Below are positions 1-5,435 of a stretch of 7,128 nucleotides of DNA, piece after piece. Where the stretch lies: contig NZ_DASRGV010000284.1 of the NCBI RefSeq assembly GCF_035650855.1, forward strand, positions 1 through 7,128, read 5' to 3'. The translations under genes and the position numbers were made by a program. Below the pieces are notes generated by a model. That model saw only the letters and a list, made by a program, of their open reading frames with translations. It had not been told where the DNA came from and did no database searches. The first letter of the stretch is position 1. Each line of letters opens with the position of its first letter. This DNA is from Actinocrinis sp035650855 (lineage in GTDB: Bacteria; Actinomycetota; Actinomycetes; Streptomycetales; Catenulisporaceae).

Positions 1-1203
1 CTCGCCCATGATGATGTCGAAGAGCGGGACGAAGATCATGCCCATGCCGAAGCCGTAGCCGCCGAGCACCGGAGCCAGGCTCCAGCCGCTCAGGCCGGTG
101 TGCGAGTGCACGAACACCAGGTACAGGCCGATCAGGCTGACCGCCATGATCGCCAGGCCCAGGTGGATGATGTGGCGGCCGAGCTTGTGCATCATCGTGG
201 CGCCGAAGCCCGAGCCGAAGAACGCGCCGACCGCCCACCAGACCATGGCCAGCGCCGCGCGCACCGGGCTGTAGCCGAGGCCGAGCTGCAGCAGCAGTCC
301 GGTCACCAGGGAGAAGCCGACGATCGCGCCGAAGAAGAAGAGGACGAACATCGTGCCGCCGGCGTAGGAGCGCTTGGTCAGGACGCTGAACTCGACCAGC
401 GTGTTCGCGCCGCGGCGGGTACGCCGGCGCTGGTGCGCGGCGAAGAGGGCGAAGACCGCGATCGCGCCCGCGCCGACCCCGGCCAGCCAGGACGGCCAGC
501 CGAGCTCGCGACCCTGCACCAGCGGGTAGACCAGCAGGAACATCGCGACCCCGGCGAGCAGCGCGCCGGTCCCGTCGAGCCGGACGGTCCGGCCGGAACG
601 CGCGCCGCGCGGCAGCGCCTTCAGGCCGGCCAGCAGGGCGAAGAGCGCCAGCGGAAGGTTGATGCCGAAGACCATCCGCCAGCCGGTGCCGAACAGGTTC
701 GCGTCGATCAGCGTGCCGGCCACGACCGGGCCCAGGATGGTGGACAGGCCGATCACCGGGCCGAGCGCGCCGAACGCCTTGCCGAGCTCCTGCGGCGGGA
801 ACAGGTCCCGGATCAGTCCGAAACCCTGTGGGATCATCACCGCGCCGAACAGGCCCTGCACGACGCGCGCCGCGATGAGCAGCTGCGGGTCCGGGGTGAG
901 GGCGCAGCCCAGCGAGGAGAGCGCGAAGCCCACGACGCCGATCATCAGCATCGTGCGGCGGCCGAACAGGTCGCCGAGCCGACCGCCGGTCATCAGGCCG
1001 ACCGCGAGGGCGAGGGTGTACCCGGCGGCGATCCACTGGATGTCCGAGTAGGAGGCGCCCAGGTCGCGGCGGATCGAGGGCGCCGCGACGTTGACGATCG
1101 TGGAGTCCAGCAGGTTCATGATGAGCGCGGTCAGCACCGCGAAGAAACCGAGCCAGCGGTGGGTCGGCGCCGTGGCGCCGGTCGCCTCGGAAGTGGCTGT
1201 CAT
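1..1203 (-). CDS. MFS drug-efflux transporter, DHA2 (EmrB/QacA-like) family, 3' end outside window
   Basis: Probable proton-driven exporter of drugs or other small molecules in the cytoplasmic membrane. The reverse strand gives 401 codons with no stop up to the window edge; about 100 C-terminal residues are probably missing, since 14-helix members usually run to about 500. After a short polar N-terminus, residues 31-49 match the first-helix motif (LLDSTIVNVAAP). Residues 73-83 (GGRLGDLFGRR) are the MFS motif A loop, and the stretch around 152-163 (GLSTILGPVVAG) is the antiporter motif C. A GWRMVFGINLP segment near 174-184 is typical of the family, and hydrophobic helices continue to the edge. 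I chose the ATG at 1203 because GGAGG sits 5 bases upstream. An in-frame ATG at 1287 would add 28 residues but has a poor ribosome binding site and lower third-position GC. The gene is divergent from a WYL regulator. The family is clear; the substrate cannot be told. Confidence 0.93.
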   Translation of the reverse strand, partial: MTATSEATGATAPTHRWLGFFAVLTALIMNLLDSTIVNVAAPSIRRDLGASYSDIQWIAAGYTLALAVGLMTGGRLGDLFGRRTMLMIGVVGFALSSLGCALTPDPQLLIAARVVQGLFGAVMIPQGFGLIRDLFPPQELGKAFGALGPVIGLSTILGPVVAGTLIDANLFGTGWRMVFGINLPLALFALLAGLKALPRGARSGRTVRLDGTGALLAGVAMFLLVYPLVQGRELGWPSWLAGVGAGAIAVFALFAAHQRRRTRRGANTLVEFSVLTKRSYAGGTMFVLFFFGAIVGFSLVTGLLLQLGLGYSPVRAALAMVWWAVGAFFGSGFGATMMHKLGRHIIHLGLAIMAVSLIGLYLVFVHSHTGLSGWSLAPVLGGYGFGMGMIFVPLFDIIMGE

Positions 1204-1208
1204 CACGG

Positions 1209-1213
1209 CCTCC
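1209..1213 (-). promoter_or_regulatory. Ribosome binding site of the MFS gene
   Basis: A perfect GGAGG on the minus strand lies 5 bases before the ATG at 1203. It decides the start in favour of 1203 over the in-frame ATG at 1287, whose only upstream purine run is a G-tract ending one base before the start. Confidence 0.8.
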
Positions 1214-1309
1214 GTTGTCACTCGTCCGGCGGATGGGCTGTTCTTCGACGCACTCTTGATCGGATCGGGATTCGCTGTGTTTTCCATGCCCCCAGCTTGG
1301 CGCGCAATC

Positions 1310-1326
1310 AGGAACACTTGCTTCCT
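1310..1326. promoter_or_regulatory. Inverted repeat AGGAA-N7-TTCCT, candidate operator
   Basis: A perfect 5-base inverted repeat has half-site centres 12 bases apart. Two further matching pairs lie beyond one mismatch (A1307/T1329 and T1308/A1328). It abuts the TAATAT hexamer and lies 24 bases before the regulator start, a fitting place for a dimeric HTH protein to bind. A second, overlapping repeat, CTTC-N7-GAAG, spans 1321-1335. The sequence shows the symmetry; binding by the adjacent WYL protein is inference. Confidence 0.4.
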
Positions 1327-1349
1327 AATATGAAGGCAGAATAAGCAGC

Positions 1350-2360
1350 ATGTTGGAGACCTCGGCGCGACTGCTGCGCCTCCTGTCGCTCTTGCAGACC
1401 CCGCGCGAGTGGACCGGCACTGAGCTGGCCGATCGCCTCAACGTGACCACGCGCACGGTGCGCAACGACGTCGGCAGGCTGCGCGATCTCGGCTATCCGG
1501 TGCACGCCACGCGGGGTGCCGTCGGGGGGTACCGGCTCGCGGCCGGAGCGAACCTGCCGCCGCTCCTGCTCGACGACGAGGAGGCGGTCGCCGTCGCGGT
1601 CGGGCTGCGCACCGCGACCGTCGGCTCGGTGGCCGGAATCGAGGAATCGGCGCTGCGCGCGCTGGCGAAGTTGGAGCAGGTGCTGCCGGATCGGCTGCGG
1701 CGCCGTATCAATACGCTGCAGAGCTACACGGTCGCGGTCCCGCCGCCCCCGGACCGCAAGGGCTCGCGGGTGTCCGCCGAGGTGCTGACCGCGATCACCG
1801 CCGCCTGCCGGGACCGGGAGCGGCTGCGTTTCGACTACCACTCGCACGATGGGACCGCGAGCCGCCGCGACGTCGAGCCGTACCGCCTGGTCAACTGGGG
1901 TCGGCGCTGGTACCTGGTGGCTTGGGACGTGCAGCGCGGCGCGTGGCGCACGTACCGGGTGGACCGGGTCGAGCCGAAGGTGCCGACCGGACCGCGTTTC
2001 GCTCCTCGCGAGCTGCCCGACAAGGATCTGGCCGGCTATGTCGCGCGCGGCGTCTCGACCGCCTCGTGGCGTTTCCGGGTGAGGATCACCGTGCACGCTT
2101 CGGCCGAGTTCATCGCGGAGCGGCTGCCGCCGTCACTCGGCCCGGTAGAAGCGGTCGACGAGGAGACCTGCGCCGTAGTGCTGGGCAACAACGACGTGGA
2201 GATGCTGGCCGTGTGGCTGGGCGCGCTCGGCCGGGACTTCGAGTTCGATCTCGATGAGGCTCCCGACCTGGCCCGGCATCTGCGCGTCCTGGCCGAGAGA
2301 TATGGCCGCGCCGCGGGTGGTTACGCAGCCTCGCGCGGCACGGAACCTGCTCCCGCGTAA
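1350..2360 (+). CDS. WYL-domain transcriptional regulator with N-terminal HTH (YafY/DeoR-like)
   Basis: A cytoplasmic DNA-binding regulator of 336 residues, normal for the family. Residues about 5-60 form an HTH_11-type winged helix; the recognition-helix region reads LNVTTRTVRNDVGRLRDLGYPV, and the wing follows (GAVGGYRL, 57-63). A linker covers about 70-130. The WYL domain runs from about 140 to 220 and includes the name-giving WYLVAWD at 187-193 and RTYRVDRV at 200-207, a fold thought to sense ligands or nucleic acid. A WCX-type C-terminal extension covers about 240-318. The ATG at 1350 is chosen because the HTH begins right after it; only a distant GAAGG precedes it. The gene is divergent from the MFS exporter, an arrangement typical of a local regulator and its efflux target. 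Whether it represses or activates, and its ligand, cannot be read from the sequence. Confidence 0.93.
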   Translation: MLETSARLLRLLSLLQTPREWTGTELADRLNVTTRTVRNDVGRLRDLGYPVHATRGAVGGYRLAAGANLPPLLLDDEEAVAVAVGLRTATVGSVAGIEESALRALAKLEQVLPDRLRRRINTLQSYTVAVPPPPDRKGSRVSAEVLTAITAACRDRERLRFDYHSHDGTASRRDVEPYRLVNWGRRWYLVAWDVQRGAWRTYRVDRVEPKVPTGPRFAPRELPDKDLAGYVARGVSTASWRFRVRITVHASAEFIAERLPPSLGPVEAVDEETCAVVLGNNDVEMLAVWLGALGRDFEFDLDEAPDLARHLRVLAERYGRAAGGYAASRGTEPAPA

Positions 2361-2406
2361 TAGCGGACACAACCTGCTACCCCCTGGCCGAGTCTCCGGT
2401 TATAGG

Positions 2407-2442
2407 CAGTGCAGCCGCGCGGCGAGCCCGCGCTGAGCACTG
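2407..2442. other. Bulged GC-rich hairpin between regulator and oxidoreductase genes
   Basis: CAGTGC (2407-2412) pairs perfectly with GCACTG (2437-2442). Inside, CGCG (2416-2419) pairs with CGCG (2429-2432), and after one bulged C, GG (2421-2422) pairs with CC (2427-2428) around a CGAG tetraloop. No T-run follows, so it is not a classical terminator. It lies 46 bases after the regulator stop and 31 before the next start, so it could be a factor-assisted terminator, a leader structure or an operator. The AT-containing TATAGG at 2401-2406 just upstream could be a -10 box, but no matching -35 is visible. Confidence 0.4.
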
Positions 2443-2462
2443 ACTTCGAGCTCTGGCGCCTC

Positions 2463-2469
2463 AGGAGGG
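2463..2469 (+). promoter_or_regulatory. Ribosome binding site of the FAD oxidoreductase gene
   Basis: AGGAGGG ends four bases before the ATG at 2474. This strong site favours that start over the internal in-frame ATG at 2531, even though the twin-arginine signal begins only at the second ATG. Confidence 0.75.
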
Positions 2470-2473
2470 CCGC

Positions 2474-4144
2474 ATGAGTCGTTCGCCGGGAAATGACCGC
2501 CAAGGTGCCGCGAGGTGCCATGCTGCTGCGATGGATCGACGTGGATTCGTGCGCGCCGCGGCGGGATTGGCGGCCGGTGGCGTGGTCGGCGGTGGGGTTG
2601 CGGCCTGCGGTTCGAGTACCGGCCATGCGCAGTCGAGCGCCGCGCCCACGGCCAGCGCCGGCGCGTCCGGGTCGGCGGGCGCGAGCGCTGCCGCGTCGCC
2701 GCGCGCCTCCGCCTCGGCCGCCGACTGGTCCGCGCTCGGCCGGGGGTTGGCCGGCCAACTGGTCCGACCGGGTGATTCTGACTACGGCACCGCGCGGCTA
2801 CTGTTCGATCCGCGCTTCGACGGGCTGCGGCCGGCCGGGATCGCGTTCTGCGAGAACCCCGCCGACGTGGCCGAATGCCTTGCCTTCGTTCGCCGCTTCG
2901 CCGTGGCGGTAACGCCGCGTTCCGGTGGCCACAGCTATGCGGGCTATTCAAGCGGTCAGGGGCTGGTCATCGACGTGACGCGCATGAACACGGTCACGCA
3001 GGTCGGCTCTGGTACCGCACGCATCGGCGCCGGAACGCGTCTGGTCGATCTTTACGCAGGCCTCGACGCACACGGCGTCACCGTTCCCGGCGGCTCGTGC
3101 CCGACGGTCGGCGTCGCGGGTCTCACGCTCGGCGGCGGCATCGGTGTGGTCACGCGGGCGTACGGCACTTTGAGCGACAACCTGCGGTCGGTGCAGATGG
3201 TGACGCCGGACGGGACGGTCCGGGAGTGCGACGCCGACCAGAACGCTGACCTGTTCTGGGCCTGCCGAGGCGGCGGTGGCGGCAATTTCGGGGTGGCGAC
3301 CGCGTTCACGTTCGCGACGCATCCGACGCAGCAGATGGTGCTGTTCTTCCTGAACTGGCCCTGGTCTCAGGCATCGAAGGTCATCGCCGCCTGGCAGTCG
3401 TGGGCCCCGAACGCCCCGGACGAGCTGTGGTCGAACCTGCACGCGCTCAGCAGTCCCGATGGCGCCGGCGATACGCCGACGATCCAGGTCGGGGGAACCT
3501 ACCTGGGTTCGCTCAGCGGCGCGCAGGAGCAGATCAGCCGACTGGTCGACCAGGTGGGCTCGACCCCGCACGGCTCGCCGTTCGTGAGCTCCCACGCGCA
3601 CGCCATGATGATCGAGGCCGGCTGCTCGCAGCTGAGCACGGCCCAGTGCCATCTGCCGTGGCAGAACCCGGCCGGCACCCTGCAGCGGGAGTCGGAGTTC
3701 GCCAAGTCGCACATCTTCACCCGCGCGCTTTCGCCGTCCGCGATCTCGGCGATCATCGCGGCGGTCGAGCAGCGGCAACAGTTCGGCGGCGGCGGCCAGG
3801 GCGGCGTGGCGTTCGACGCACTCGGCGGAGCGGTGAACCGGGTCGCGCCGGACGCCACCGCGTTCGTGCATCGTGACGGATTGTTCGTCGGCCAGTTCAC
3901 TACGACGTGGAGCGACGGCGCGACAACCGCGCAGACCGGCACGCAGCAGAACTGGCTGCGCGGTTTTCACCAGACGATGACGCCTTACGCGAGCGGCCAG
4001 GCGTACCAGAACTATCTCGATCCGGAGCTGGCCAACTGGCAGCAGGCGTACTACGGCGCGAACTACGCGAGGCTGGTTCAGGTCAGGGAGAAGTACGACC
4101 CCGGACACGTCTTCAACCTGCCGCAGGGCATCGGCGCCGGCTAA
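2474..4144 (+). CDS. FAD-binding oxidoreductase, BBE family; Tat-exported lipoprotein with predicted bicovalent FAD
   Basis: A 556-residue flavoprotein oxidase or dehydrogenase predicted to act outside the cell, anchored to the membrane. A twin-arginine motif (DRRGFVR, R22-R23) is followed by an Ala/Gly-rich segment and the lipobox VAAC, with C45 as lipidation site. A low-complexity Ala/Ser/Gly linker covers about 50-83. The PCMH-type FAD domain spans about 105-285: SGGHSYAGYS places H153 at the 8-alpha-histidyl position, and GGSCPTVGVAGLTLGGGIG places C209 at the 6-S-cysteinyl position. The substrate domain follows. The C-terminal BBE segment (about 508-552) carries YQNYLD, whose Y511-x-N513 matches the family YxN motif, then YYGANYARL and KYDPGHVFN. 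Relatives oxidise sugars, alkaloids or polyketides; the substrate here is unknown. The start at 2474 rests on its strong ribosome binding site; starting at 2531 would remove 19 residues and leave the Tat signal intact. Its 3' end faces the glycosyltransferase gene, 31 bases away. Confidence 0.92.
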   Translation: MSRSPGNDRQGAARCHAAAMDRRGFVRAAAGLAAGGVVGGGVAACGSSTGHAQSSAAPTASAGASGSAGASAAASPRASASAADWSALGRGLAGQLVRPGDSDYGTARLLFDPRFDGLRPAGIAFCENPADVAECLAFVRRFAVAVTPRSGGHSYAGYSSGQGLVIDVTRMNTVTQVGSGTARIGAGTRLVDLYAGLDAHGVTVPGGSCPTVGVAGLTLGGGIGVVTRAYGTLSDNLRSVQMVTPDGTVRECDADQNADLFWACRGGGGGNFGVATAFTFATHPTQQMVLFFLNWPWSQASKVIAAWQSWAPNAPDELWSNLHALSSPDGAGDTPTIQVGGTYLGSLSGAQEQISRLVDQVGSTPHGSPFVSSHAHAMMIEAGCSQLSTAQCHLPWQNPAGTLQRESEFAKSHIFTRALSPSAISAIIAAVEQRQQFGGGGQGGVAFDALGGAVNRVAPDATAFVHRDGLFVGQFTTTWSDGATTAQTGTQQNWLRGFHQTMTPYASGQAYQNYLDPELANWQQAYYGANYARLVQVREKYDPGHVFNLPQGIGAG

Positions 4145-4153
4145 CCGCAGCCG
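4138..4153. terminator. Candidate bidirectional terminator hairpin at the convergent junction
   Basis: CGGCT (4138-4142) and AGCCG (4149-4153) form a 5-pair stem with a 6-base loop, overlapping the oxidoreductase stop codon. It is the only inverted repeat I see in or near the 31-base gap between the two converging genes. The stem is short and no T-run follows on either strand, so the call is weak. Confidence 0.25.
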
Positions 4154-4175
4154 ACCTTCGCAGCCCTTGACGCCC

Positions 4176-5384
4176 TTAGCTCTCCTCCACTCTGCCTTTC
4201 CACCTTCCGCCGCTGCCGCGGTGATAGCGCCGCGCCGAGTCGAAGGTCATCGCGCCATAGAGCATCATGACCGCAGGCAGCAAGGGCGCGCGCCAGCCGC
4301 GTAGTCGGTAAAGGCGCAGCGTTGGCAGGTAACTCAGCGAGAGCAGCGCCCACGCCGCGAGGGCAGCGCCGGCGGTGACGGCTGCTGGCGTGCCCCCACC
4401 GGCCAGTGCGATCCCCAGGAAGGCGAGGCCGACGACAGGCGGAACGGCGTACATGATCAGAAGGCCGAGCAACGTACCGGCGAGCAGGTATGGCGAGTAA
4501 CGCAGTTGCGTGTATGCGCTGCGGGCGATCATGTCCCAAAGGTCTGAGAACCGGGGATATGGCCTGACGCTGTGGACGTCGGCGGTCAGCCCGAGCCAGG
4601 TGCGGCCGCGCCCGCCGCGCCGCTTCAGCAGCGTTCCCAAGGCGACGTCGTCGATCCGGGCGCCTGCGATCTGCTCGAGCCCTCCCGCCTGGATCAGTGC
4701 ATTGCGGCGCACGAGCATGCATCCGCCGGCGGCCGCCGCCGTGCGGCTATTCGGGCGGTTCACGCGGGCGAATGGGTAAAGCTGCGCGAAGCTGTAGACG
4801 AACGCGGGCACGATGGCGCGCTCAGCCGCGGTCTCGGTACGCAGGCGGGCCATCAGCGACACCAGGTCGAGTTCGCGTGCTTCGCCGAAAGCCACCAAAC
4901 GCCAGACGCCGTCGGCCGGGTGCGCAATATCGGCATCTGTGAACAGCACGTATTGCGGTGCGCTCGGCGCGGACGCTTCTGAGGCCTCGAAGCCGCGTCT
5001 CATCGCCGCCACCTTGCCTGCCCAGCCGGGCGGAGGACCGCCGCTGTGCACGATGTGCAGTGCGCGGCCGGGGTGCGCGGCGGAGAGCTTCTCGGCCACT
5101 TCGGAGGTTCCGTCGCTGCTCGCGTCGTCGACGAGTACGACCGTGAGCTTGCCCGGATAGTCCTGCCCGAGCAGCGTGGGCAGGGTCAGCGGCAGCATGT
5201 CGGCTTCGTCGCGGGCCGGCACGATCGCCACGACATCCGGCCAGGCACGGTCCTGCGCGCCGAGTGCGTTCGCTCGCGCGGGCAGGTACTGGTCGGCGAG
5301 CCAGTACCTGCCGTGCGCGAGCAGCAGATAGAGCCAGATGGCCAGGGACAACAGGGCCACACCGGCGAAGACGAGCGCAGTCAC
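4176..5384 (-). CDS. hpnB: HpnB-like family 2 glycosyltransferase (hopene-associated type), membrane-bound
   Basis: A 402-residue inverting glycosyltransferase with a GT-A fold, predicted to be held in the cytoplasmic membrane with its active site inside. One N-terminal helix (about 3-22) precedes the catalytic domain. VVAIVPARDEAD (51-62) opens the domain, VLVDDASSDGT (83-93) gives the nucleotide-binding Asp pair D86-D87, and FTDAD (148-152) holds the metal-binding DxD. IDD (244-246) is the likely catalytic-base region and QLRYS (293-297) sits where many GT2 enzymes have QxxRW. Further hydrophobic segments lie at about 298-325, 334-356 and 366-380. The stretches SLMARLR, VPAFVYSFAQLYPF, TAAAAGGCMLVRR and YTQLRYSPYLLAGT resemble the hopene-associated family HpnB, whose exact reaction is, to my knowledge, not settled. 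No hopanoid gene lies in this window. The GTG at 5384 is the start; its ribosome binding site is weak. The gene begins 41 bases after the phosphoesterase on the same strand and may be co-transcribed with it. GT2 is near certain; the subfamily is from memory of its motifs. Confidence 0.85.
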   Translation of the reverse strand: MTALVFAGVALLSLAIWLYLLLAHGRYWLADQYLPARANALGAQDRAWPDVVAIVPARDEADMLPLTLPTLLGQDYPGKLTVVLVDDASSDGTSEVAEKLSAAHPGRALHIVHSGGPPPGWAGKVAAMRRGFEASEASAPSAPQYVLFTDADIAHPADGVWRLVAFGEARELDLVSLMARLRTETAAERAIVPAFVYSFAQLYPFARVNRPNSRTAAAAGGCMLVRRNALIQAGGLEQIAGARIDDVALGTLLKRRGGRGRTWLGLTADVHSVRPYPRFSDLWDMIARSAYTQLRYSPYLLAGTLLGLLIMYAVPPVVGLAFLGIALAGGGTPAAVTAGAALAAWALLSLSYLPTLRLYRLRGWRAPLLPAVMMLYGAMTFDSARRYHRGSGGRWKGRVEES

Positions 5385-5416
5385 GGCCTAAGCCTGGCAG
5401 ACCGGGCCGCGCTCGG

Positions 5417-5435
5417 CGTCAGGGGTCAGCTGACG
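5417..5435 (-). terminator. Stem-loop at the phosphoesterase stop codon
   Basis: CGTCAG (5417-5422) pairs perfectly with CTGACG (5430-5435) around a 7-base loop, overlapping the phosphoesterase stop at 5426-5428. A 10-base palindrome GTCAGCTGAC at 5425-5434 overlaps it. There is no T-run, so it is at most a weak or partial terminator ahead of the glycosyltransferase gene, or chance. Confidence 0.25.

Larger units (their letters stand above)
1204..1349. promoter_or_regulatory. Divergent intergenic control region between MFS exporter and WYL regulator
   Basis: This 146-base gap must hold the promoters of both divergent genes. It is visibly more AT-rich near the regulator (about 1306-1345) than the coding DNA around it. 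A TAATAT hexamer at 1326-1331 could be a weak -10 box for the regulator (4 of 6 matches to the consensus), but no good -35 box is correctly spaced from it. I could not pick a convincing promoter for the exporter. An inverted repeat lies at 1310-1326. GAAGG at 1332-1336, 13 bases before the regulator's ATG, is its only candidate ribosome binding site and is rather distant. Confidence 0.55.

Noticed and set aside
1204..1287. Upstream ATG at 1287 as the exporter start, giving 28 more residues
   Set aside because: It is in frame, but its ribosome binding site is poor, third-position GC in the extension is lower than in the gene, and a perfect GGAGG precedes the ATG at 1203.
100..1344. A 414-codon plus-strand open frame across the exporter
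   Set aside because: Its product is Arg/Gln/Glu/Ala-rich with no recognisable domain, and it is the antisense shadow of the MFS gene, whose frame shows clear motifs. Long antisense frames are expected at this GC content.
1308..2096. A 262-codon minus-strand frame opposite the WYL gene
   Set aside because: Low-complexity Arg/Gln/His-rich translation with no domain; the opposite strand holds a full-length WYL regulator.
2601..2725. The Ala/Ser/Gly-rich stretch as a possible DNA repeat
   Set aside because: It is a low-complexity linker in the coding frame after the lipobox; the bases do not repeat in a fixed unit.
2321..2951. Two minus-strand frames (145 and 183 codons) over the gap and the start of the oxidoreductase
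   Set aside because: Both translate to Arg/Pro/Ala-rich low complexity and arise from the GC-rich linker region of the real gene.
2948..4108. A 386-codon minus-strand frame opposite the oxidoreductase
   Set aside because: An Arg/Val/Leu-rich antisense shadow with no motif. The plus strand carries an intact BBE-family protein with all key residues.
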